From: a virus
Strand: one strand, 5' to 3'
IMG/VR virus record: IMGVR_UViG_3300036770_006296
Location: 142,618-206,617 of that record
DNA: 64,000 nucleotides
The translations under genes and the position numbers were made by a program. The notes under the pieces are model-generated. The model searched no databases. It had not been told where the DNA came from and saw nothing but the letters and a program-made list of their open reading frames with translations. Below, one piece after another: positions 1-7,193 of the stretch (position 1 is its first letter; each line of letters begins with the position of its first letter).

Positions 1-24
1 GTAAAAATAAATTAAGTGAGAAAA

Positions 25-213
25 ATGAAATTACATCTGATAACCATTCTTGTAGTAGCAACAGTGCTTTCAATTTTGTACTTTTTGTTAATAAGTCCAA
101 CTATAATGTCTTTTATTCTTTTGGTAGGCATAATATCATTAGGCACGTGGGCTTTGATTAAATTTTATAAATTTGTCTACGCGACAGTTAAAAATCTAGT
201 TGGAAATGAATAA
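25..213 (+). CDS. small two-helix membrane protein
   Basis: About 62 residues made almost entirely of two hydrophobic segments (roughly residues 4-24 and 29-50) with a short charged tail, so a small inner-membrane protein. An in-frame GTG lies three codons upstream, but the ATG at 25 is preferred. Its last codons overlap the ATG of the next gene (ATGAATAA junction), typical of a tight phage operon. No family recognised. Confidence 0.55.
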   Translation: MKLHLITILVVATVLSILYFLLISPTIMSFILLVGIISLGTWALIKFYKFVYATVKNLVGNE

Positions 214-490
214 AGATAAAGCATTCGGCAAACTTATTACCTCAGATGGGATCGTTAAGGATTTGCAATTTTCTAAAAAAATGGTCACACTAAAAGAAAT
301 GCAGGATTGTGTTGGCGGATACATTGAATTCGTTTGGCTTAAGGATAATAAAATTCTCGTAGTTAATGAGGATGGAAAAATAACAGGATTACCAGATAAT
401 CTTACTGCCACTAAGTTAATAAGAGAACAGGGTATAAGCGACCACATAGTAGGCGATGCTCTTTTAATAGATCTTAAATACGTAGATTAA
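206..490 (+). CDS. DUF3846-like small protein
   Basis: A 94-residue soluble protein. The middle reads as a DUF3846-like module: VGGYIEFVWL, then NEDGKITGLPDN followed by AT, then an IVGDALLID ending. That family is common in phages and plasmids and has no established biochemical role. An in-frame TTG exists at 200, but the ATG at 206 overlaps the upstream stop and is the likelier start. Its stop overlaps the ATG of the next small ORF. Confidence 0.6.
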   Translation: MNKDKAFGKLITSDGIVKDLQFSKKMVTLKEMQDCVGGYIEFVWLKDNKILVVNEDGKITGLPDNLTATKLIREQGISDHIVGDALLIDLKYVD

Positions 491-657
491 TGCACAAGAA
501 GGAAAAAAACAAACAATCTAATTCTTTTTACGCGTACAACAATTTAAAAAGACGAGTGATGGAAAATCCTAATCCAGAAGAAAAAGACTGGATAAGACTA
601 AAATATGAGGATAAAATGGATTGGATTAACAAACACGGAAAGATCCTAGAGTTCTAG
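490..657 (+). CDS. small hypothetical protein (55 aa)
   Basis: Starts on the TAATG that ends the upstream gene and runs 55 codons to TAG. The product is charged and lysine-rich, with a Trp-containing tail (KDWIRLKYEDKMDWINKHGK). Translational coupling and continuous codon use support it. Not recognised. Confidence 0.55.
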   Translation: MHKKEKNKQSNSFYAYNNLKRRVMENPNPEEKDWIRLKYEDKMDWINKHGKILEF

Positions 658-658
658 A

Positions 659-1054
659 TTATCTTAATTCGTAGTAATCTATTCCATTCGTTATCACCCC
701 ATAGATGTTGTCATCTATTATAAAATTATACGCTCTTCCTATTATAGATTCGGGAAGTCTTGAAAGATCTCTTTTAGAGACAAGAACCGCTATAGGCTTT
801 TCCCTCACGTATCCACTAGGACTCATTACTATCTCTCTATTTAATATTTTAGAAAATTGATTAACTGAAGCCATCGAAACAGATCCTGGATATTTCCATT
901 CCTCTTGGGATATTAAATAGGGATCAATTAAATCATCAATAGCAAAAATAAAAGGAGTTTTACCGGTTTTTGTAATCAGGTATTCTAGCTCACTTCTTGT
1001 TATAGGAGCAGGATCTTTCGTAAAGAAATTTTCAAATAATATTAAATTTTTCAT
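659..1054 (-). CDS. tagged protein of unknown function (MKNLILFENF)
   Basis: A 131-residue protein whose first ten residues, MKNLILFENF, match the N-terminal tag shared by about 19 proteins in this window. The body is mixed alpha/beta with no recognised motif and ends near an NGIDYYELR segment. It lies just downstream of the larger tagged gene on the same strand, four bases away. By analogy with T4 internal proteins the tag may target it to the prohead; that is inference. Confidence 0.55.
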   Translation of the reverse strand: MKNLILFENFFTKDPAPITRSELEYLITKTGKTPFIFAIDDLIDPYLISQEEWKYPGSVSMASVNQFSKILNREIVMSPSGYVREKPIAVLVSKRDLSRLPESIIGRAYNFIIDDNIYGVITNGIDYYELR

Positions 1055-1058
1055 TTTT

Positions 1059-2654
1059 TCATTTCTTTAATTTCCAGCTTATTGCTCCAGCCCATGAGTC
1101 TTCCAGAGTTCTGAGATCGAAAGGAATAGTAATCTTTCCTGTTGCACTACCAGAAGTTCCCATTACTCTGTACGTCCCCCTTTGTCTATCTAAGTCGTGG
1201 ATTACTCCTTCGGAATTTCCTGAACTTACTCTATCCCCTATTTTTATGTAATCTAAATGTGGGTATTTAGAAGAGATTTCTTTCTCTGGCTCTTCCTCTA
1301 CAACTAGTAAAATTTTATTTATTTTATTTTTTAATATTTTCTCTAGATCTGCTCTTATTTCCACTTCTGGATCCTGGGATATTTTTTTCAATTCATTTGT
1401 AGCATAGTCAAGTACTGAGTTCAATAATATTTTTTTCTCGCCAGCATTAATAATTATTGGGGTTGGTTCTTTTAATAAATAACCTCCTGGTCTCCACATT
1501 CTTCTCTCTATGCTTTCCGCTGATGTTCCCTGCATATCTGCTACTGCATCTAAGAAAGATTTTTTAAGGAGATTAACTTTATATCTTTCGTCCGGCTCGT
1601 ATTTTTTACCGCTTGGTCCAAAATTGTATAGGGCGTAACAAAATATATTTTCATTTATTTTTTTTATTGATTCTTTGGCGATTTTAGAGAAGATGTCAGA
1701 TCCTTTTAATCTTTCCTCAGTTATATTTTTTGTTATGTCTACAATGCCTGATAGAATTTCAACTATTTTATTGGAGATATCTCTTAGGTCTACTCCTTGA
1801 TTTATATTATCGTCTATGATGATCATTTTTCCGAAGTTGCCAGCATTATCCCCTAATCCACAATGGTGTACAGCGCTTATAAATGCTTCTGTTGCTGTGT
1901 TATATTTTGGTCTTAGCGAGCTTCTTATTCCTCCCATTTCCCCGGAGGATCTTATTTCAAAGCTAGGATCTTTCCCTTCTTGTGCTTGTATTGATAGATT
2001 AGCTATCATTCCATCTATCCATGGCTCTACCCTTCGCATAGTGGGTGAATATCTAGGTTTCTCGTCTCCTTTTCTGTGTATTACTTTGCCAGTCCTTTTA
2101 TTGATTACATCTTTCTCGTAGTATCCTCTGGGTATATCAAGCTCTGATTCTATTTTTCTGTTATATGAATCCCAGTCTACAGCCTGCATAACATCTGTAT
2201 ATTTTATTTTTGGTATACTGATTACTGTAGCATTTGGATAGATATTTAAAAAAGATCCCTCCATTTTCTTAACAAGATCCCTGCTACTTCCTATGGTTAC
2301 TATGTAGTCTATATTTCCCTCTATATTATTTGTGAAGGTGTATCTAAAAAAATCCTCCAAGGTTTCACCAGGAGCCATCGAAAAACGGTCATCTTTTAAA
2401 GGATCCATTATAAATTTCTTAGCATTATCACCTTCCTCTGTGTCAGCAACATATGGAGTTCTTGGATAAAGACCAAAATATATTTTTATATTTGCTATAC
2501 CTCTTTCCGAAAAATTAAGATTGTTTGGATTTATTGTTTTTAGTAGCTCATTGGGGTTACTTGGATCGTTTTTTACAGATAAATATGTTTTCCCCTCACT
2601 ATCGTACCAAGCACCCTCGTTTATAAACTGTAGGAAATTTTTAAGATGATTCAT
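1059..2654 (-). CDS. tagged protein with phosphoribosyltransferase-like domain
   Basis: 531 residues. The N terminus MNHLKNFLQFINEGAW carries the shared tag and a plausible prohead-protease site (INE before G). A region near residues 275-292, MIIIDDNINQGVDLRD, looks like the PRPP-binding loop of type I phosphoribosyltransferases (hydrophobic strand, DD, then a Gly-rich turn). An earlier IDYIVTIGSSRDL segment (about 115-130) fits the same fold. Near residues 470-500, IGDRVSSGNSEGVI suggests an SH3-like KOW module. If packaged, it could be an enzyme delivered with the DNA. The PRTase assignment is by motif only and the substrate is unknown. Confidence 0.6.
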   Translation of the reverse strand: MNHLKNFLQFINEGAWYDSEGKTYLSVKNDPSNPNELLKTINPNNLNFSERGIANIKIYFGLYPRTPYVADTEEGDNAKKFIMDPLKDDRFSMAPGETLEDFFRYTFTNNIEGNIDYIVTIGSSRDLVKKMEGSFLNIYPNATVISIPKIKYTDVMQAVDWDSYNRKIESELDIPRGYYEKDVINKRTGKVIHRKGDEKPRYSPTMRRVEPWIDGMIANLSIQAQEGKDPSFEIRSSGEMGGIRSSLRPKYNTATEAFISAVHHCGLGDNAGNFGKMIIIDDNINQGVDLRDISNKIVEILSGIVDITKNITEERLKGSDIFSKIAKESIKKINENIFCYALYNFGPSGKKYEPDERYKVNLLKKSFLDAVADMQGTSAESIERRMWRPGGYLLKEPTPIIINAGEKKILLNSVLDYATNELKKISQDPEVEIRADLEKILKNKINKILLVVEEEPEKEISSKYPHLDYIKIGDRVSSGNSEGVIHDLDRQRGTYRVMGTSGSATGKITIPFDLRTLEDSWAGAISWKLKK

Positions 2655-2656
2655 CG

Positions 2657-2694
2657 GAATCTTTTTTTTATTTACTTTATAATCTCTACCTTTA
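2657..2694 (+). promoter_or_regulatory. class 1 promoter for the NADAR gene
   Basis: GAATCTTTTTTTTATTT at 2657 and TACCTTTA at 2687 stand exactly 30 nt apart (start to start), as in the other class 1 promoters here. The second box is a one-mismatch match to the Bacteroidota -7 element TAnnTTTG. The NADAR ATG follows at 2708. Confidence 0.6.
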
Positions 2695-2707
2695 CAAAAA
2701 ATAGAAT

Positions 2708-3184
2708 ATGACTTATATATCCTTTACTAAAGTAGATCTACCTTATGGATGGCTAGGAAACATGTCACCTTATCCAGTAAAATACGATGGTAAGATCTGG
2801 AGGACAACAGAAGCTCTCTTTCAGGCTCTTCGGTTCAACGATGATTCTATAAAAGAAGCTATAAGAAACGAGAAAAGTCCAATGGGGGCTAAATTAAAAG
2901 CTAAGTCTCTTATGAAATTAGATCCATCTAAGGTTTGCGTTTCCCCTCTTTCTGATACTGATTTGGAAAATATGAGAATGTGTATTAGACTTAAATTGGA
3001 ACAGCACCCTCATTTACTTAGCGAGTTATTAAAGACTGGAGGCTCCAAAATATACGAGGATGTTACTTCACGTGGTAAAAGAGGTAGTAATCTATTCTGG
3101 GGAGCTCTAATGGAGAATGGGGCATGGATAGGAGAAAATCATTTGGGAAAAATATGGGAGGATATTAGAGAATCTTACAGATAA
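2708..3184 (+). CDS. NADAR domain protein (YbiA-like)
   Basis: 158 residues spanning a single NADAR domain. Diagnostic segments are the N-terminal PVKYDGKIWRTTEALFQALR, a central GAKLKAKSL, and the C-terminal FWGALMENGAWIGENHLGKI, ending in a IRESYR tail. NADAR proteins hydrolyse N-glycosidic bonds. YbiA acts on riboflavin-pathway intermediates, and others remove ADP-ribose from guanine. In a phage it could reverse ADP-ribosylation or process NAD-derived metabolites; that role is inference. It has its own class 1 promoter and diverges from the tagged genes upstream. Confidence 0.85.
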   Translation: MTYISFTKVDLPYGWLGNMSPYPVKYDGKIWRTTEALFQALRFNDDSIKEAIRNEKSPMGAKLKAKSLMKLDPSKVCVSPLSDTDLENMRMCIRLKLEQHPHLLSELLKTGGSKIYEDVTSRGKRGSNLFWGALMENGAWIGENHLGKIWEDIRESYR

Positions 3185-3254
3185 TTTTCTCCCTCGTATT
3201 TTTATTTTTGTGTTTATTTTTGTATTATAATTAAAATCAATAAAAAGTTCAATT

Positions 3255-3596
3255 ATGGCTGTTAAAATGGAATCAGCAGATTTGCTGAAAGAGTACTTTA
3301 ATGGGGTTCTAAGTAGAGCCGATCATCACGCTCAGGGTGTTCAAGAAATTTCACTAGCTCTATTAGGTGCTGTCATCTGGAAAGCTGATGGCGACATAGA
3401 AGTTAAGTCTGTTAAAAACGAGGGGATGGGTAATATCCTTTGGTTCAACACTAGCGGTAGTAGGTATGCAATGTACTACAATCATGCTAATGTTAAGATA
3501 GAACTTCGTGAGAGAACTATGAATGGTGACACTCTCCATGAGTTCGACAACACTACGCCTATTTCTGAGGTGTTTACTGTTTTTAAGGATCTGTAA
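3255..3596 (+). CDS. small alpha/beta protein resembling integron cassette proteins
   Basis: 113 residues. The pattern RADHHAQGVQEISLALLGAV, then ILWFNTSGSRYAMYYNH, then IELRERTMNGDTLHEFDN recalls a family of single-domain integron-cassette proteins (VCH_CASS1-like) of unknown function. That match is from memory and unverified. An AT-rich leader with TATTTTTG at 3215-3222 probably drives it. The tRNA-like gene starts nine bases after the stop. Confidence 0.5.
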   Translation: MAVKMESADLLKEYFNGVLSRADHHAQGVQEISLALLGAVIWKADGDIEVKSVKNEGMGNILWFNTSGSRYAMYYNHANVKIELRERTMNGDTLHEFDNTTPISEVFTVFKDL

Positions 3597-3605
3597 AAGA
3601 TCTTT

Positions 3606-3731
3606 AGTCAGGTGGCGGAATTGGTAGACGCATAAATAAAGGTTAACAGTAAGGATAACGTAGAGTAACCTTGAAATACCCATAAGTATAGCTCATAAGT
3701 TATCATACAGGTTCGAATCCTGTCCTGACTA
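3606..3731 (+). tRNA. tRNA-Leu-like gene with abnormal middle
   Basis: The ends are a good tRNA: AGTCAGG pairs with CCTGACT, followed by A. The D-arm is the Leu type (GGCGGAATTGGTAGACGC), and the T-arm is ACAGG-TTCGAAT-CCTGT. The middle does not give a normal anticodon arm. It is about 40 nt longer than a class II tRNA and contains two interleaved complementary pairs: AAGGTTA/TAACCTT, and GATAAC (3654) with GTTATC (3699). It may be an interrupted gene, a degenerate gene or a tRNA-like RNA. The anticodon cannot be assigned. Confidence 0.55.
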
Positions 3732-3745
3732 CTAAATTAAATATT

Positions 3746-3871
3746 ATGTGGGTAAGAAAAACACCAAACAAATGGCAAAATGTAGTTGAGATAATAATAA
3801 TTTTATTATTAATGATAACCTGGTCATTATTAGTCAAAAGTATAACAAATGAAATACTTCCAATAAAATAA
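3746..3871 (+). CDS. small single-helix membrane protein (41 aa)
   Basis: Begins 15 bases after the tRNA-like gene. It has a short basic head (WVRKTPNKWQ) and one hydrophobic helix (roughly residues 14-30). The small size, Trp at both membrane borders and genomic position fit a small phage membrane protein. No family recognised. Confidence 0.45.
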   Translation: MWVRKTPNKWQNVVEIIIILLLMITWSLLVKSITNEILPIK

Positions 3872-3917
3872 GTATTTAATGAATCAGAAAAAAGTGTGAA
3901 TTTTTAAAACATTTAGT

Positions 3918-4256
3918 ATGAGATCAAGAGTTGAATACATTTTTCATAGGGAATTTAAAAACGATAAATCCTTTATGGATAAGCCATCCTTACTAGGGGC
4001 AATTTTCCCTAGAAAATATTCCGATACTGACATGCGAGAAACATTTCATAGGGGTGCTAGAATTGGCATTGAAATAGGATTAAACGAAGCATCCCCACAG
4101 GGGCAGAGAATACAATTGGACAATAATACTGATCTTAAACATAGAGAGTTTCTCGAAAAAATGTATGCACTTTGCGAAGAATACGAATGCTCCATTGAAT
4201 ATCATCCCGAAGTTGGTATGATCGTTTTAGATAAAATGAATAGTTATGAAAGATAA
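3918..4256 (+). CDS. hypothetical protein (112 aa)
   Basis: A soluble protein with a basic N-terminal half, a Gly-Ala turn (HRGARIGIEIGLNEA) near residues 53-67 and an acidic C-terminal third with Cys-Glu-Glu. It overlaps the next ORF by eleven bases, so it is translationally coupled. Not recognised. Confidence 0.5.
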   Translation: MRSRVEYIFHREFKNDKSFMDKPSLLGAIFPRKYSDTDMRETFHRGARIGIEIGLNEASPQGQRIQLDNNTDLKHREFLEKMYALCEEYECSIEYHPEVGMIVLDKMNSYER

Positions 4257-4449
4257 TAAACAAAGTCCAGTAGAAAGAATATTTGAACAATTCAATCTAC
4301 TATCTGATGCTGAATTTAAATCCTGGATGTTAAACCAGCATGATAATTTACACGAAGCGGAAAGAAAAATTCTTGCAGAAGAATATATGAAAGGCAAAAA
4401 GAAGGGTAAAAGATTAACCACAACAAGCACTTTAGTAAGGGGAAAATGA
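4246..4449 (+). CDS. hypothetical protein (67 aa)
   Basis: Overlaps both neighbours. It is predicted helical, with charged heptad-like segments in the first 45 residues and a Lys-rich stretch (MKGKKKGKR) toward the C terminus that could bind nucleic acid. Not recognised. Confidence 0.5.
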   Translation: MKDNKQSPVERIFEQFNLLSDAEFKSWMLNQHDNLHEAERKILAEEYMKGKKKGKRLTTTSTLVRGK

Positions 4450-4685
4450 ATAGATTAATTATAATTTTATTAGTAGCAATTTTTGCCTCTTGCTCAGAAA
4501 GAAGAGGATCTAAAGCTCCTGATTCAAAAAGAATGGAATTAGATTCTACATCCCAATACTACGACCAGAACTACAAAGTTTATACACTTGAAGGGTGTGA
4601 ATATATTGTAGTTGGATATGGAAATACTAGATGGGGATCTCATAAAGGTAATTGTAAAAATCCTATTCATAATGGAAACAAATAG
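4446..4685 (+). CDS. small lipoprotein
   Basis: 79 residues starting with a signal segment (IIILLVAIF) and a lipobox ending ASC, so the mature N terminus would be Cys16. The mature part ends in EGCEYI...GSHKGNCKNP, a Cys-containing tail I associate with small Bacteroidota-phage lipoproteins. It could act at the cell surface, for example in superinfection exclusion; that is inference. Confidence 0.6.
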   Translation: MNRLIIILLVAIFASCSERRGSKAPDSKRMELDSTSQYYDQNYKVYTLEGCEYIVVGYGNTRWGSHKGNCKNPIHNGNK

Positions 4686-4878
4686 AATAGTAACATTCAG
4701 CTGTAGTAATAAGATACACATCTACGAAAGAGGATGTGGAAAATTACCTAATCCCCCATATAAAAAACACGATAACATAGATTCAGCTGTTTTTTATATG
4801 TCCCAGGTTTTAGGTGTTAATGATATAGAGATAGTAATAGAAAAAAAATTAAAAAGAGAGAGTGATGAAATTAACTGA
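4672..4878 (+). CDS. hypothetical protein (68 aa)
   Basis: The reading frame is open further upstream, but the ATG at 4672 overlapping the lipoprotein stop is the natural coupled start. The product has CSNKIHIYERGCGKLPNPPY followed by a helical tail. Two Cys residues sit in the first 25 residues. Not recognised. Confidence 0.45.
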   Translation: METNRIVTFSCSNKIHIYERGCGKLPNPPYKKHDNIDSAVFYMSQVLGVNDIEIVIEKKLKRESDEIN

Positions 4879-5074
4879 TGATCAGAAGGAATTTATAATA
4901 AAAAAGTATGAATCAGCAGATATGGAAGGTTTTCCTTTCGAAGAAAAAGTTGAAATCATAGTAGATTACATGTTGGATGAGGATATTGAAGATATTTCGG
5001 ACGACGAGGACGGAGACGCGCATGAAGATCTATATAACACAGTTTGGGAATATCTAGAATCTCTTCCTGAATAA
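4865..5074 (+). CDS. acidic hypothetical protein (69 aa)
   Basis: Highly acidic: a DEDIEDISDDEDGDAHEDL core near residues 39-57 between two helical segments. Such acidic proteins often mimic DNA or bind basic partners, but nothing here proves that. ATG at 4865 is preferred over an in-frame GTG one codon earlier. Last gene before a class 1 promoter. Confidence 0.5.
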   Translation: MKLTDDQKEFIIKKYESADMEGFPFEEKVEIIVDYMLDEDIEDISDDEDGDAHEDLYNTVWEYLESLPE

Positions 5075-5081
5075 AATTAAT

Positions 5082-5119
5082 AAATCCTTTTTTATAAATA
5101 TCATTTTTCTCTATCTTAG
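5082..5119 (+). promoter_or_regulatory. class 1 promoter upstream of 5131
   Basis: AAATCCTTTTTTATAAA at 5082 and TATCTTAG at 5112, with motif starts 30 nt apart. Transcription would begin a few bases before the ATG at 5131. Confidence 0.65.
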
Positions 5120-5130
5120 TAGAAAACAGA

Positions 5131-5424
5131 ATGATAGATTATCTAAAATCCCAGGGATACTACGAAATAAGAGAAATTAATTCCAGGGGAATCTGCGGAT
5201 TGATGGATTTTATGTTCACTACAGGACTTGTGATAGGAATGGACAGGATTGGCTATTTCGGAAGGTACTGTTATAAAACTAGGCAAGAGGCTCTAGATGC
5301 CCTTAATAAATGGGATGGATCAGGAGATCCTCCCGGAAATTGGATAAAATACAAAGGATCTGGCGGGGAAAGAGAGAATCCCAATAATACTAATGGATGT
5401 TTAAATTGTTCTAAAAATGGATAA
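5131..5424 (+). CDS. hypothetical phage protein with DPPGNWIKYKG motif
   Basis: 97 residues, with a GYFGRYCYKTRQEALDAL segment and then WDGSGDPPGNWIKYKG before a short Asn/Cys-rich tail. This pattern recurs in uncharacterised phage proteins as far as I recall. First gene of the class 1 transcript. Overlaps the methyltransferase-like gene by eight bases. Confidence 0.55.
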   Translation: MIDYLKSQGYYEIREINSRGICGLMDFMFTTGLVIGMDRIGYFGRYCYKTRQEALDALNKWDGSGDPPGNWIKYKGSGGERENPNNTNGCLNCSKNG

Positions 5425-6031
5425 GATTTTTTTACCCGAGGATCTAATTGATATGGTTTCTAAACAAAGAGATTCTTTTTCTCATCTTATGGCTTTAAGA
5501 GATAAAGGAATGGAGCTCTACAAAAGATACGATTCTAGAGAAAAATTTAGGAGCGGTGTTTCTTGGCATGTTCCAACTCAATCTCTTGTAGATTTACTTA
5601 AATTACATTCTCCTTTAGTTTCTGTGGGAAGTGGATTTGCATACACAGAAAGTATAGCCAAAGAACAAGGGGCAGATATTATAGCAACGGATTTAAAACC
5701 GAACAAAGAAAATGCGTGGTGTAGAGATGGCGAGTTCTTTTGTGATGTCGAAGAAATAGATGCAGTTTCTGCAGTCAAGAAATATAAAGAACGGAATGTA
5801 TTTATGGCTTGGCCTCCTTATGATACAGACATGGCTTATAATGTAGCTTTAAATATGATGCCCGGATCAGTCTTGATATATGTCGGAGAAGGATGGGGAG
5901 GATGCAACGGAGACGACGAATTTTTCCAATATCTTAGCGATCAATTTGAGGAGATTGATGATCTAGCGATTCCTAAATGGTTCGGATTGAATGATTATTG
6001 TTCAGTTTATCGAAAAAAAGACAAAAAATAA
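5417..6031 (+). CDS. SAM-dependent methyltransferase-like protein
   Basis: 204 residues with a Rossmann-like core. LVSVGSGFAYTE (about 65-76) resembles SAM-binding motif I, ADIIATDLKPN (88-98) resembles motif II with its acidic ribose contact, and FMAWPPYDTDMA (127-138) resembles the catalytic (D/N/S)PPY loop with Trp in the first position. A WFGLNDYCSVY ending follows. The missing Asp/Asn/Ser at the PPY position means DNA-adenine activity cannot be assumed; it may modify another substrate or bind SAM only. Confidence 0.6.
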   Translation: MDKIFLPEDLIDMVSKQRDSFSHLMALRDKGMELYKRYDSREKFRSGVSWHVPTQSLVDLLKLHSPLVSVGSGFAYTESIAKEQGADIIATDLKPNKENAWCRDGEFFCDVEEIDAVSAVKKYKERNVFMAWPPYDTDMAYNVALNMMPGSVLIYVGEGWGGCNGDDEFFQYLSDQFEEIDDLAIPKWFGLNDYCSVYRKKDKK

Positions 6032-6033
6032 AG

Positions 6034-6071
6034 AAATCCTTTTTTTATAAAGATCCAATATTCTAACTTAG
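6034..6071 (+). promoter_or_regulatory. class 1 promoter for the RpoD-like sigma gene
   Basis: AAATCCTTTTTTTATAA at 6034 and TAACTTAG at 6064, 30 nt start to start. The sigma gene ATG follows at 6100 after an A-rich leader. Confidence 0.65.
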
Positions 6072-6099
6072 CAGACAATTTAAATTAAAAATATAAAGA

Positions 6100-6960
6100 A
6101 TGAGACAACTTAAGATCACATCGAGTATTACAAGTAGGGAAGATAAAGCTTTAGAAAAATATTTACAAGATATTTCAAAGGAGGAAATGATTACTGCCGA
6201 CGAGGAAACACATTTAACCAGAAGAATAAAAGATGGGGACCAGGAGGCTTTAGATAAAATGGTTAGAGCAAACTTAAGATTCGTTGTGTCAGTTGCCAAG
6301 CAATATCAACATCAAGGTCTTCCCCTGGTTGATCTAATAAACGAGGGAAATGTTGGACTGATAAAAGCTGCTAAAAAATTCGATGAGACAAGGGGATTTA
6401 AGTTTATATCGTATGCTGTTTGGTGGATTAGACAAGCAATAATGGAAGCTCTTTCAGAGAAAGCGAGAGTTATAAGAATACCTTTAAATCAAGTTGGTGT
6501 TTTAAGTAAAATAAACAAGGCATATGCTAGATTAGAGCAGGATCTAGGTAGAGCTCCATCCTCTGAAGAGATAGCAGATGAACTGGATCTCCCAGAACAG
6601 AAAGTCAAAGACACTTTAAGCAGTTCGAGAAATCATGTATCCTACGACGCTCCAATGGGGGGTGACCAAGAAAACTCCTCAATGATAGAAGTACTAAGCA
6701 ACGATTTCCCCTCAACAGATTCTATAATGATAGAGGAATCCTTAAGGGTTGATATTGAAAGAAGTCTCTCCGCCTTAGATCCTAAATGTAGAGAGATAAT
6801 AAAATTAAACTACGGAATAGGATACACACATCCTAAATCATTAGATGAGATTGGTGAAAAATACTCTCTGACTAAGGAAAGAGTAAGACAGATTAGAGAA
6901 AAGGGTCTTAGAAAGCTAAGGGTTGAATCTAGAAGCAAAACACTAAAACAATATCTCTAG
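6100..6960 (+). CDS. RpoD-like primary-type sigma factor
   Basis: 286 residues with the complete layout of a Bacteroidota primary sigma factor. The N terminus MRQLKITSSI and KYLQDIS correspond to region 1.2. Region 2 contains NLRFVVSVAKQYQ, DLINEGNVGLIKAA and FKFISYAVWWIRQAI. Region 3 carries the EEIADELDL helix, and region 4 is a helix-turn-helix with SLDEIGEKYSLTKERVRQI. All core-binding and -10-melting residues seem intact, so it should bind host core RNA polymerase. The similarity to host RpoD points to acquisition from a Bacteroidota host. It is a natural candidate to read the class 1 promoters, one of which drives it. Confidence 0.92.
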   Translation: MRQLKITSSITSREDKALEKYLQDISKEEMITADEETHLTRRIKDGDQEALDKMVRANLRFVVSVAKQYQHQGLPLVDLINEGNVGLIKAAKKFDETRGFKFISYAVWWIRQAIMEALSEKARVIRIPLNQVGVLSKINKAYARLEQDLGRAPSSEEIADELDLPEQKVKDTLSSSRNHVSYDAPMGGDQENSSMIEVLSNDFPSTDSIMIEESLRVDIERSLSALDPKCREIIKLNYGIGYTHPKSLDEIGEKYSLTKERVRQIREKGLRKLRVESRSKTLKQYL

Positions 6961-6972
6961 GATAAATAATAT

Positions 6973-7173
6973 GTGAAAGATTTTTTAAAATATCTAGTGG
7001 TGTGGATAAGTGAGAACTTATCCATTCCTTTTTGGATAGTTGGACATATACATCTTACCATGAACATTTACGGGGATCTCTATGAGGTCCTTTGTTCTTT
7101 AGGGATGAATATTATTGTTGGTGCTGGTTTTTACCTATCTTATAAAGAATGGAAAAAGAATAAAGATATATAG
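6973..7173 (+). CDS. small two-helix membrane protein (GTG start)
   Basis: An ATG two bases upstream is followed at once by TGA in its frame, so GTG at 6973 is used. It has two hydrophobic helices (about residues 5-27 and 41-58) joined by a short loop, and a Lys-rich C-terminal tail. It sits between sigma and the large tagged membrane protein. Holin-like in size and topology, but unproven. Confidence 0.5.
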   Translation: MKDFLKYLVVWISENLSIPFWIVGHIHLTMNIYGDLYEVLCSLGMNIIVGAGFYLSYKEWKKNKDI

Positions 7174-7193
7174 AAAGAACAAAAAAAATAAAT

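Noticed and set aside
1816-2121. Open frame antisense to the PRTase-like gene
   Set aside because: Runs opposite a well-supported 531-residue gene, with composition that only mirrors it and no start context.
3363-3683. Minus-strand frame crossing gene 3255 and the tRNA-like gene
   Set aside because: Overlaps a tRNA fold and a coding gene; no promoter or coupling.
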